A stretch of DNA of 64,000 bases from Diploptera punctata. Lineage: Eukaryota; Arthropoda; Insecta; Blattodea; Blaberidae. A program made the position numbers and the translations under genes. The notes beneath the pieces are model-generated. The model was not told where the DNA came from. It made no database searches and worked only from the letters and a program-made list of their open reading frames with translations. Below, piece by piece: positions 54,340-63,687 of this stretch; within the stretch, counting starts at the first letter, position 1; every line of letters starts with the position of its first letter. Where the stretch lies: assembly GCA_030220185.1 (NCBI GenBank), contig JASPKZ010001603.1:248001-312000 (forward strand). Reading direction: 5' to 3'.

Positions 54340-54895
54340 TAATGTAAGAAATAAAATGAGTTGTGATTTTCTCACCTCATGCACTTGTGTTCTTCACACC
54401 ACAGGACTGGTTTCGGGAAACATTGTTCTCGTCTTTACGACTGGTGAATTTTTGTCTTCATCTTCTAAACTGCCATCTATTGTTGGTTTGATGAACTTTG
54501 AAATCAAATCTTGCTCGTTAGTAATTTCAAAATTCATGAATCTTCTAAATTTGTTCTTCTAATTGTATATCTTTTCCCAAACTGTCATCCAAGGGTTTCG
54601 CCAAGTTTTTCAAAAGTTACGTTTAGCTTGATTTTCAATTTTATGATTCTAACAAACCGTGAGCTGCAATTGCTAGTATCTCGATTCTACATTTTTAATA
54701 TTTCTAAAATGCTCTTCTGTGCTAGTATCCAATTCCTTTTTGTTTTTCCTTTATATATACATTTTATTGCGGTCTTTGTAACTAATTTGATAAATTCCAG
54801 ATTTTTTACTATCTGGAGTATTAACTTTCTTATTAGTTATTAGTAGTTACCCAGGCTAATTTATTTATCGGTGCTAATAAAATTTGCTGTTTCAG
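54340..54895 (-). mobile_element. PLE 3' fragment
   Basis: End TTTTCTCACCTCATGCACTT; minus tail words (AAATCAAATCTTGCTC) and then the endonuclease region (GATAAATTCCAGATTTTTTA is the complement of a KSGIYQI-type stretch). Close relative of 14385-15330 and uninterrupted where that copy has a SINE. Confidence 0.75.
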
Positions 54896-54949
54896 GATGG
54901 TAAGTTTTGAAATTTTATGAAGTTAAACTAATATTAAGTTATGTAGGTA

Positions 54950-55258
54950 GAAAAAAACACTGAGGTTTATTTAATATTGTTTAGTTGTTTCTTGACTCAC
55001 CTCATACTTCCTTACTCCCAAGCAGACTCGAGTTTCTTCACTGCATTTGTGACATTCTCAATGCTGTATTACGTTCACAACTGATGTCCAACGGCCTCCT
55101 CTCCTGCAGACTGACCTCTGTGGCATCTATGAGAGGAGGCTGTTGGACATCAGTTGTGAACGTAATACAGCATTGAGAATGTCACAAATGCAGTGAAGAA
55201 ACTCGAGTCTGCTTGGGAGTAAGGAAGTATGAGGTGAGTCAAGAAACAACTAAACAAT
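54950..55258. repeat. near-perfect PLE-end hairpin, arms about 120 bp
   Basis: TGTTTCTTGACTCACCTCAT ... GTCCAACGGCCTCCTCTC and GAGAGGAGGCTGTTGGACAT ... ATGAGGTGAGTCAAGAAACA. The loop is only about 30 bp. Preceded by a degenerate leader (AAAACACTGAGGTTTATTTA). On minus it carries TTGAGAA, stem TCAC/GTGA, GAAAC, TCGA, GTC: hammerhead-like but with the second core box changed. Confidence 0.9.
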
Positions 55259-55261
55259 ATT

Positions 55262-55620
55262 TTTTATTTCACTCACCTCATACTTCATAACTCCTAGCAT
55301 ACCATGGGTTTCATCACATCCTTTGTGACATTCTCAATGCTGTGTCACGTTCACAACTGACGTCCGGCTGCCTTCTATCCTGCAGACTGACCTCTGTGCC
55401 ATCTGATGGCTGACCGACGAACTTCCAAATCAGTCCTCTCTCCTTATAACCGGGTATTTCAAAATTCATAGTTGTATTTTCATTCTTGCATATGTAAATT
55501 TTTTCTCAAATTGTGAGTTCCTTCGGTTTTTCCAATTGTTTAAGTAATTTTGTTTTGGTTTCTATTCTATGTTTTTCTGACCAGGCATGTGCAGCTATTG
55601 CAGATTATTTCCTATCTACA
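55262..55620 (-). mobile_element. PLE 3' fragment
   Basis: TTTCACTCACCTCATACTTC end, then minus tail words (ACTTCCAAATCAGTCCTCTC, TATTTCAAAATTCATAGTTG, TGACCAGGCATGTGCAGCTA). Same subfamily as the hairpin beside it. The hammerhead region again has TTGAGAA on minus with TCACA/TGTGA and GAAAC...GTA. Confidence 0.75.
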
Positions 55621-57534
55621 TAACTTAATAAACAATATTAAACTAATATTAGCTATGCAGAATTAAACATTGATTTTTTTTACAGTGAAAAGAACAAGTA
55701 CAATGCTTTGTTCACAATTTGTCTGAAGAATTATTATTTTCAACGCAAATTCATAGAACTAGAATTTTCAATTTTTGGACTTGGTCAAATTTTGCTCTGA
55801 ACCCCTCATCCAAAACATGATTCTTAAAATCATCTTTTGAGCTTCAAATTTTGCTCTGCATCCCTCATCTAAAACATGATTCTTAAAATCATCTTTTCAG
55901 CTATTTGGCCATGGTCTAGTTTTTAATAAAACAATCCGAAGCCGTCGGGTGAGGAGTTCAAAGAGCAAGCGATCTCCTGATGTTTTCTCCTGCAAAAAGT
56001 TGATGAAACATAAAGTTATATTAGAACTAGATAATGGCCATTCATCCCGGAAGATGATTTTTAAGAATCGGGGCACCAGTTGTAAAACCCTAAAGATTTA
56101 TATCTCCAAAACTTGTCCAGATGAGAAAAATTTAGCCCGACTGCCATATATTCCTCGCTCGCTAATCTACCCGGTAGCAAATGGTTTTTCAGCGATTCTT
56201 ACATTTATACGTATGTCGGAATCTTAAATGTTAGGTGCGATGTCAAAGGAATATTTAGGTATGTCTATAATGCTGTAAATGTACAAATACTGGTAAATCT
56301 TAGAATTTACTGGTATAACCTAGTAGTAGTAATTGTCGTTCCCTGTCCTATCAACGTAGGGCCTTCGTGAAAGATTGCCAACAGGTTCTGTTCCTTGCCA
56401 GCTTATTAACGCTCGCCACATCACCTGTATACTGGCTGGATGATCGTCCACTTCCGTGTTTAATACATTCTGGCTGGTTGACCAATGACCTGTTTTTTCG
56501 TGTATCAGAAAACATTTAGGCTAATCTATGCCACCGTACCATATGTAAATATTAGATTGGAGAATAAGTGACTGTTAGCATCATGTTGGCCAATGTGATA
56601 ACGATAAGTGTTCCTGCTAGAGCAAATGTTTACTAACACGTAACAGGATTCTATCCCAGGAGTCCACCTACATTAGTGGACAAATTGGGGTGAATATTGA
56701 ATAATACATAACCTATAATTTATTCCGTTGGACGTCCCATGACCAGATGGAAGGATATGCTTTGAGTCGGCACAGGCTTATAGCCTAACCTTGAAGTCTA
56801 AGAAGAAGAACCTATAATTTTGTAATGTGACTTAATGGAAACTAACCTAATATTTTAAAATGTGATTTTTTTTATTTCTGAATTGACAGTTTGCCTTAGG
56901 TTAGCTTCCTTTATGTTAAATTACAAAGTTATAAGTTTGAAGCGCTAATGTGCGGGATTACCAAATCAAAAATTGACTCTTACATGAGTCCTAAGAAGAT
57001 GAAATCTTAGTATATTTTTTATATTAAATTAATGCGATTTCACTAGCTTGCATCGGTTAAATTTTAAGATTTGCCAACATCCCTCGGTAGAATTTCAAAG
57101 ATTATAAATCTAGTAAATAGATGCCGGATTTTAGACATGTTGTCGCAGATTTTTTATATATTTATTTTTGAGATATTCAATTCTGTGTATATTAATTTTG
57201 TGTAATTGTTATGGTTGTGGTTTAGACAGTGTAAGCCATTAAAGCATCCAAAAAGTCACATTTTTATTGCATTAGACTCACAGACATTTGTTTTTATACA
57301 CAGCTTTTTTATTTGATGCCACCAATTTATCATTTTGCATTTCTGGTATTCTCTCCTGACGTTGGTGTATTGTAGCCCATTTCTGAGGTTGGGGTGCCTG
57401 GAAGGCAGGGTTACACTGTCCCAATATTATGATGGGTGATGTCTTACAGGTGAGGAAAAACCCGATAAAAACTTCACCAGGCTTGCAGTTCTTATATTTT
57501 AACTCCTGAAGAAAGAAGAACTGAAGACTTATAA
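55621..57534. other. intron stretch with small repeats, no gene
   Basis: 55787-55903 is a tandem pair of about 57 bp (CAAATTTTGCTCTGAACCCC / CAAATTTTGCTCTGCATCCC, each followed by AACATGATTCTTAAAATC). A 92-codon frame at 55949-56227 has no recognised domain. 56735-56810 is a short LINE tail (RPMTRWKDML) ending in AAGAAGAAG. 57305-57437 repeats 49600-49735. 57433-57480 is a piece of SINE A. Confidence 0.5.
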
Positions 57535-57720
57535 AGGTTCTGGGCTATTTGGCCGTGGTCTATACCTGGTGTTTCTTCCTCAATTGCGGAGGACATCTTC
57601 AGTGGCGAATGCTTGTCGTAGACTCAACTATGAATGACTAGGAAACACTGCCTAGATGCCCTCTGCAGTTGAGGAAGAAACACCGTTATAGACCACGGCC
57701 GAATAGCCCGGAATCTTTTA
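57535..57720. repeat. PLE-end hairpin of the 61-kb subfamily
   Basis: GGGCTATTTGGCCGTGGTCT ... CTCAATTGCGGAGGACATC and its mirror GAGGAAGAAACACCG ... AGACCACGGCCGAATAGCCC. The wording (TGGCCGTGGTCYATA) matches the ends of the long PLE at 60973 and 63688. Arms about 70 bp. Confidence 0.85.
57563..57602 (-). ncRNA. hammerhead-ribozyme-like motif
   Basis: Minus: CTGAAGA (57602-57596), stem II TCCTC/GAGGA with loop CGCAATT, GAAAC (57575-57571), ACCAG, GTA (57565-57563). All core bases fit. The mirrored arm has a changed first box. Confidence 0.6.
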
Positions 57721-57856
57721 TTATGTTTACTGGCTGTGAAAACCTGCATTCCACAATTTATTGAATGAATTTGTAATGTACTAAATGATAATATTGACAT
57801 TGTATTTTTAGTTGAGAAGAAGGTATTTTTATGCTATAAGACGTAAACAGAAAGGA

Positions 57857-58660
57857 AGTGACACTATGAGGTTTATTTTAATTAATAATTGAGCTAGAAT
57901 TTGATACCTCATCTCATAATTGTACATTTCTCAGACACTTATTTCAATATTTTTCTCATTTGAAGATAAAAATTATTTGCTCAGGCTGGAACTTGAAACC
58001 AGGACCTTTGGTTTTCTAGGCCAATGCTCTACCGACGGTACTTCTTCATATTGTCTTCAGTTCCATCTAACTGTTAAATTGGTGGTTGGCAATCCTGAAG
58101 GTTGCTTCTTATTCACAAGAAGTTTCAAATTTCGTCAATTTTCAATAAAACGGGGATTTATCAAATTTATTAATTTAATATTATGCAGTAAAGCTGTTAC
58201 TATGATTGAAATAAGTAAATTAATGGATGCAGCTAAGGTTGTATACATTGTGGGGGAAAAAATATATATATATGGGCGGGGGAAAAGGAACTTGAGCACA
58301 AGATTGAAAGAACATCTTAGAATGTTAAAAATTGGAAAATAGATAAATCTGCAATAACTGTACATGGTAAAAAAACACGGAATCGAAACAAAGGCCAAAT
58401 TGTTGGAACAGATTAATCTATGGAATTCACATTTTGAGAGAAAATTCACATCCAGAAAAATTATGAAATTCCCGGGGGGGGAGATTTAATTTGAAAGTTT
58501 ATCAGTAAGCCAACAGAGGGAGTGGGAAGCAATCTACAAGATCACCAACCACTAGTTCAACAGTTAGAGTTGAAGATAATACAGAGAAGTATTGAAACAT
58601 GTCTTCGAGAAATCTACAATTATGAGGTGAGGTGTTATATACTAACTCAATTGTTAATTA
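57857..58660. mobile_element. PLE dimer with SINE D at the junction
   Basis: Leader GGAAGTGACACTATGAGGTT, left minus 3' end (ACCTCATCTCATAATTGTAC), then a minus tRNA-like SINE D piece (57965-58045), then a plus PLE from about 58140 (NKTGIYQI, later RGKRNLSTRLKEHLRMLKI) ending CTACAATTATGAGGTGAGGT at 58630. The plus arm hammerhead (58570-58603) has U for the first core C but a perfect AATAC/GTATT stem, GAAAC and GTC. Confidence 0.75.
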
Positions 58661-59076
58661 ATATGTAATTATATTTAATTTATGTAACATGACATATAAT
58701 GTTCCTAGTAGCCTCCTTTGTCTATATTTTAAGTTTCCAGACTGATACATACCGAGGAAAAAATATGTAATTACACAGAAATTCGGACTACTAAAAGATA
58801 TTTCGGAGTTTTGCCAGTAAATTCCAAGATTTACCAGTCTTTGTATATTTACAGTAAAGTATATTTCTGGTTCAATCTCTTCATTGAATGCTATATTTGG
58901 AAAAATTGTATTAAAGTAGCACGAAAATATAATCCGCAGAAAAAATACACCCCTATCGATATGCTATTCGTTTGAATTGAAACCGACTGGGTGTAAGATA
59001 ACGCGACGGGACAGTTAGGCTAAACGTGATTTTACGACATGTCTAATTCTGTTTGTTTTTTCCACGGTGGTATCAG

Positions 59077-59340
59077 GTCTTATTCACGATCCCGCTCAAG
59101 GTCTCGCTCTCGCTCCAGAGATCGCCGCACCAGGTCTCGCAGCGGATCCCGTAGCCGTTCTCGTTCCCGCTCTCCAAGGGACCGTTCACCAAAGGATAGA
59201 TCATCTAGAGACAGGTCCCGCGAGAGGTCCAGGGATAGGAGCCCTAAGGATAGATCCCGTTCCAGGGATCGTGGGCGATCACGTTCTCCAGCTAATCGCT
59301 CCAAGAGCCGTTCTCGCTCGAGATCTCGTTCTAGAAGCAG
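59077..59340 (+). CDS. SRSF7: SR splicing factor, exon 4 (RS domain)
   Basis: Acceptor GGTATCAG ends at 59076; donor GTAAGG at 59341. About 88 codons almost entirely Arg-Ser dipeptides with RSPRDRSPKDRSSRDRSRER-type stretches: the phosphorylated RS domain for nuclear import and spliceosome contacts. Together the exons give about 224 residues, close to the usual length of the family (about 240). The exon ends two bases into a codon, so another exon is expected, but I could not find one before 64000. Reading into the intron gives Arg then TAA at 59342-59344, so intron retention would still yield a nearly full protein. Confidence 0.95.
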
Positions 59341-59446
59341 GTAAGGATTTTTTTCTATACTTATTCTAATTATAAAAGTATGCAGTTAAAGAGCTAATAT
59401 TGTAATTTTAAAATTATAATAGGAAGTAACATTATGAGGTTCTTAA

Positions 59447-59942
59447 CCCATTCATCTCAGAAGACGGTACACTCAACGGTTGTTAAATGGCCTTCAACTC
59501 AGTAGACAAGGTTCACTCACTTAACTCTGCCTTTTACATATTTTGCAACACTTTAACATTCTTGAACAGTAGAGGAATGTGTTTTGGTCTTCACCCTTAA
59601 TGTGATCTCAAGTACCATTATGTTTTGAATGTCTGAAAACTGACAATATAATTTACAGTTATATAGGTAGGCAATAACACTATGAGGTTTATTTTAATTT
59701 TGTTGAGTTGTTTCTTGACTCATCTCATACTTCTTAACTCCCTCGCGATCTGGATTTCGTCACTGATTTTGTGACATTCTCAATGCTGTTCACAACTCAG
59801 TTGTGACGAAATCTGGATCGCGATGGAGTTAAGAAGTATGAGGTGAGTCAAGAAACAACTCAACAAAATTTAAATAATTTACAATTATTTAAATTTGTTT
59901 ACTGGGGAAATGCATTGAGCATATAAACCTGAAGTGAATGGG
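59447..59942. mobile_element. TTAA MITE, itself carrying a PLE hairpin
   Basis: Reverse-orientation copy of 37092-37401: CCCATTCATCTCAG at left, CTGAAGTGAATGGG at right, AAATGGCCTTCAACTCAG and GATCTCAAGTACCATTA inside. TTAA at 59443-59446; the right flank reads TTAT. Contains the PLE insertion at 59654-59880. Confidence 0.8.
59654..59880. repeat. PLE hairpin nested in the MITE
   Basis: Leader GGCAATAACACTATGAGGTT, arms TTGAGTTGTTTCTTGACTCA ... TCTGGATTTCGTCACTG and GTTGTGACGAAATCTGGATC ... CAAGAAACAACTCAACAAAA. About 75-bp arms with a short loop. Same subfamily as 54950-55258. Confidence 0.85.
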
Positions 59943-60019
59943 TTATAATGAATAAGATCGGGTGAGTTTGTTGCATCTTACCTCATAAAAGTGTTTATTA
60001 TTAATTTCATACGTCTCAA

Positions 60020-60440
60020 TTATGGATAAATCATATTTGAAAAGAGAAATTACACGCTCAGACCGGGACCCTTGGTTCTCTAGACAAAGTGCTGAGCTAC
60101 CTGAGCAAGTACTGATCTAAACGCTCATTTTTCTCTATATACGTTGTAATTCCTGCCCACCAAATGCTATGAAGCCCTTGCTTCTATCTTTGCAAATGGT
60201 GGCTCCTTTATTAAGAAAACATATTTGGGAATTATACATTACATTATAAATGCCAGTATGGCTTTTTTCGATGTTTTTATTATTAATTCCATACATCTCA
60301 ATGGTGGATAAATCATGTTTGAAGAGAAAAATTATACACTCAGACCAGGACTTGAACCAAGGGTCCTGGGTTCAAGTCCCGGTCTGAGTGTATAATTTTT
60401 CTCTTCAAATACGATTTATCCATGTTTTTATTATTCATTT
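60020..60440. mobile_element. SINE D copies including an inverted dimer
   Basis: A minus tRNA-like unit at about 60050-60125. At 60295-60440 the sequence is a palindrome: GGATAAATCATGTTTGAAGA and TTATACACTCAGACCAGGAC mirror GTCCCGGTCTGAGTGTATAA and TCTTCAAATACGATTTATCC. The tRNA-like 5' parts meet at the centre (about 60362) and the 3' tails face outward. Confidence 0.8.
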
Positions 60441-60489
60441 AATATATCTTAATAAAGGATGAAATTAATTTGAAATGAAAATTATATTA

Positions 60490-60640
60490 AGTTATTAAAT
60501 ATATGTAGGAAATAACACTATGAGGTTTCTCTTAATTATTAATGTGTTGTATATTTTCACTCACCTAATTTTTTTTATGCAGACAGTTTCGTCACTTCTG
60601 TGATGTTCTCGATGTATTACAACATGCAAATTAATTTGCA
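60490..60640 (-). mobile_element. PLE leader and 3' end
   Basis: GGAAATAACACTATGAGGTT, then TTTTCACTCACCTAATTTTT and CAGTTTCGTCACTTCTGTGA. Same subfamily as 55262-55620; truncated after about 130 bp, directly followed by a SINE D. Confidence 0.7.
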
Positions 60641-60644
60641 TTTA

Positions 60645-60740
60645 GATTGAGGTGCTGAAGTGGCTCAGTTGGTAGAGCATTTGCATAGAAAGTGCAAGGT
60701 CCTGGGTTTAAACCCCAGTCTGAGCATATACTTTTCTCTT
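60645..60740 (+). mobile_element. tRNA-like SINE D unit
   Basis: GAAGTGGCTCAGTTGGTAGA, GCATTTGCATAGAAAGTGCA, GGTCCTGGGTTTAAACCCCA, GTCTGAGC, tail TTTTCTCTTCATAAATTATA. D, anticodon and T arms fold; the acceptor is imperfect. Loop CATAGAAA-type as in the 45.8-kb units. Confidence 0.7.
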
Positions 60741-60754
60741 CATAAATTATATTA

Positions 60755-60965
60755 GGTCATGTTTCAATACACGTGTATCATCTTCAGCTTGTCCAGACTG
60801 TTGAATTTTATGTTGTCGGCCCTGGATATCAACTCTTCCTCCATCTTGGGCAGAGGGATTTTGATTTACAACTTCTTTGGACCATCAAAAGATGGAGTAG
60901 TCAACATCCAGTGCTGACAACTTATAATTCAACAGTCTGGACAAGCTGAAGATAATAGTTAATAA
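60755..60965. repeat. PLE-end hairpin
   Basis: CAGCTTGTCCAGACTGTTGA ... CAACTCTTCCTCCATCTTG mirrors CAACAGTCTGGACAAGCTG on the right. On minus: CTGAAGA, stem ATACA/TGTAT, GAAAC, AT, then GAC instead of GUC, a hammerhead with one critical change. Same subfamily as 3821-4545. Confidence 0.75.
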
Positions 60966-60972
60966 AAATTAG

Positions 60973-61263
60973 TCATAATGTTGTGTGATTCCGGGTTCTG
61001 TGGCCGTGGTCCATAGTTGGTGTTGATACCAGACGTTTCGCCCTCAACTGCGGAGGGCATCTTCAGTGGCGAGTGCTTCTAGGCGTGTTTCCTGGTCGGA
61101 AGATCTACTTAGAGTGAGCTCTGCTGACGTTGTGGACGTTGTATTGATACTAGTGGTGGGAGCAGGGTGAGTGAGCGTGGCTCTTGCTGATTGGCTAATG
61201 GTCGTCTCCTTGTTGTCCCTAGTGTTGATGCATTTATTTTCTAGTGTATGGTACCAGGCCTTA
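60973..61263 (-). repeat. PLE terminal direct repeat, downstream copy
   Basis: CATAATGTTGTGTGATTCCG through GTGTATGGTACCAGGCC, repeated at 63688-64000 with small differences. Contains a hammerhead-like core at 61027-61066. Confidence 0.9.
61027..61066 (-). ncRNA. hammerhead-ribozyme-like motif in PLE terminal repeat
   Basis: Minus: CTGAAGA (61066-61060), stem II GCCCTC/GAGGGC (six pairs, loop CGCAGTT), GAAAC (61039-61035), GTCTG, GTA (61029-61027). The copy in the other repeat (about 63745-63785) has one extra base in the first box. Hammerheads in terminal repeats of PLEs are established; this one has the strongest stem II in the window. Confidence 0.65.
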
Positions 61264-63687
61264 GGCAATTTGATACCTTCCTCTTTTCTGTTGATATTTT
61301 CTTTATGCTTGTATATTCTATAGCCTCTCGGTATAATCTAGGGAAATAGTAGGAAGTTGTGGCTAAAACTTGTGTATCATCGAATAGAATCTGGTGTCCA
61401 TTCATAATGGCATGTTCTGCTACAGCCGATTTATCCATTTCTCCTTGTCTGCAGTTTCTTTTATGTTCAGATAAACGGGTGGCTATACTTCTTTTCGTGG
61501 TCCCTATGTATGGTTTACCACACGAACAAGGAAGTCGATATACGCCGCAAGTGGAGAGAGGTGGCCGAGGATCCTTAGCTGAGCGAAGGCAGTCTTCTAT
61601 TTTTCTTGTAGGTCTGTAAACTGTTTTATGTTGTATTTTCGTAGGAGTTTTCCGATACGATCTGTGACTCTTTGACATATGGTAAGTAGGCTATGCTGGT
61701 TGAGGGCGTGTTATCCATTCTGACGTGCTGTCTTCGTGGATGTATGGTTTGTCTTATTTCCTTGGATGTGTAGCCATTTTTCTGGAAACAATTGAACAGA
61801 TGGTGTTGTTCTTGTTTAAGGTGTTGTGGTTGGCATAACTTAGTCGCTCTGTCGAACAGTGTCTTAATGACACCTCGCTTTTGTCTGGATGGTGGTTAGA
61901 GTCTTTGTGCAGATATCGGTCTGTGTGTGTAGGTTTTCTGTAAACTGTATGTTGAATTTCCCCATTGCCAGTCCTTATTATTTGAACATCCAGGAAAGGA
62001 AGTCTTCCATTATCTTCTTTTTCCATAGTGAACTGTATTTTGTTGTGTCTGCTGTTAAGGTGTTGAAGGAAACGTTCCAATTCTTCACTGCCATGTCTCC
62101 ATACTACGAATGTGTCATCAACATAGCGAAACCAATGTTCTGGAGACTTGGGAGCTGTTTTGTAGTGCTTCTGTTTCGAATTTCTCCATGAAAAAGTTCG
62201 CTACTACTGGGCTTAGAGGACTGCCCATGGCTACTCCGTCGGTCTGTTCATAGTAGCTGTTGTTCCATTGGAAGTAAGTAGTAGTTAGTACATGCCTGAA
62301 TAAATTGGATATTGTCTTCTGTGAGAATCTGAATCTAGGGGGTAGTCCATAAGGTCTCATTTACTGGCACCATGGTTAAAGAAAGGTAGACCACAGTCGA
62401 AGAGCTAACCAGTATAAGGTCTTGAGATGGGGAGGGTTACTTGAGTATTCCGGTAGTCTGCTCAATGAATATGTGTCGAGTCTCTGTATGTAGGGGCTGG
62501 ATCCGTTTTTCCAAGGAGTTGGGTTTCAGAAGTCGCTGTAAGATGCTTTGCCAGTAAGTAGGGGGCGGCGGAACCGATGGCACTGACAATTGGCCGGAGT
62601 GGAAGGAATGTTGTATTATGTATTTTTGGAAGGCCATTAGAGTCTTGGAGGTTTGAGCTTCGATTACGCGTAATTTCTTCTTACATTTTCCTTATGGCAA
62701 GGACGATTGCTTGATAAGATTGTTGGTTTTTCGAAAGAATACCGGATGTAGGGTCTCGTCTTGTTAGGTTTATATGTATCTGGTGTCAGAATCACACATA
62801 CTATTTTCTTCTCTTGTAATTCGTGTGTATTCATAACAGACTGTAGAGTTTCCTTTAATTCCGGCTGGTAAATTAGTGGATATTATTATCATTATTTTAA
62901 AGTTTTTACGCGGGCCTAGTTCCTCTCCTTCTAAAGATTTTTTTTGATTTTCGGAAGTGTGGCGCCGGACGGAGGATTCACTTGCAGCTTGTCATAACGA
63001 ATTCATCAGTTGTTTGCAAAGGGGAGATTCTTGATGCTTGACTCGATGTTAGAGATAATATCCGCTACAAGTATTGATTGGATGATGATGTGATGAGTAT
63101 GTGATAGCCGTAGTTGCCTCCTTTGATTCGGTACAGATGTTCTTCAGTTGACAGCGTGCGGTGATGACAGGTTTGTTACGGTATGTTGTAGACCGACTGA
63201 TTGCTGTAAGGGTCGCGATTGCATTTTTAGATAGTCGAATTTCTTCATATTGGCGTTCTAGTAGACTTTAACATGGTTGCTTCACTTGAGTTGTATGTAA
63301 TAGAAAGCTGTCGATCTTGTTCCAATATTGGTAATGAATGCTGTTACTACTGATTTTTATGGTGAAGTGTAAAGAGTTCCTGCGTCGTTGGTTGCTAACT
63401 CTTGGTCCGTGTTTGTTGGGATTGCGTTCTCTGAGTAGAGCACGTTCAGTACGGTCGTATGATCGCGATGGGCTTTTTTAGATCTAAAAGTCCTCTCCCT
63501 TTGTTGTAGGAATTTTGGTATATATCCAATCGTCTCTGCTAACCGTAATAAAAAAGTAATAAAGATGATAGTAATTGGGATTTTTCTTCTCCCCTCCGGA
63601 GTGGCTCCAGGTGTACCCGAATACGTAAATAACTTTCCTCCCCGTAGAGGCGCTTAATAGTTGAATGCAGGCTTTCACGGCCGTTAA

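Larger units (their letters stand above)
59422..60010. mobile_element. PLE leader/3' end broken by a TTAA MITE
   Basis: Leader GGAAGTAACATTATGAGGTT at 59422-59441 is cut by the MITE at 59447 and resumes after 59942 with GGGTGAGTTTGTTGCATC and TTACCTCATAAAAGTG. Confidence 0.65.

Noticed and set aside
55949..56227. 92-codon frame as a possible new gene
   Set aside because: No domain, no splice or start context, and it lies inside an SR gene intron; it may be a repeat fragment.
59080..59304. Minus-strand frame opposite the RS domain
   Set aside because: It is the antisense shadow of the Arg-Ser codons of the SR gene exon.
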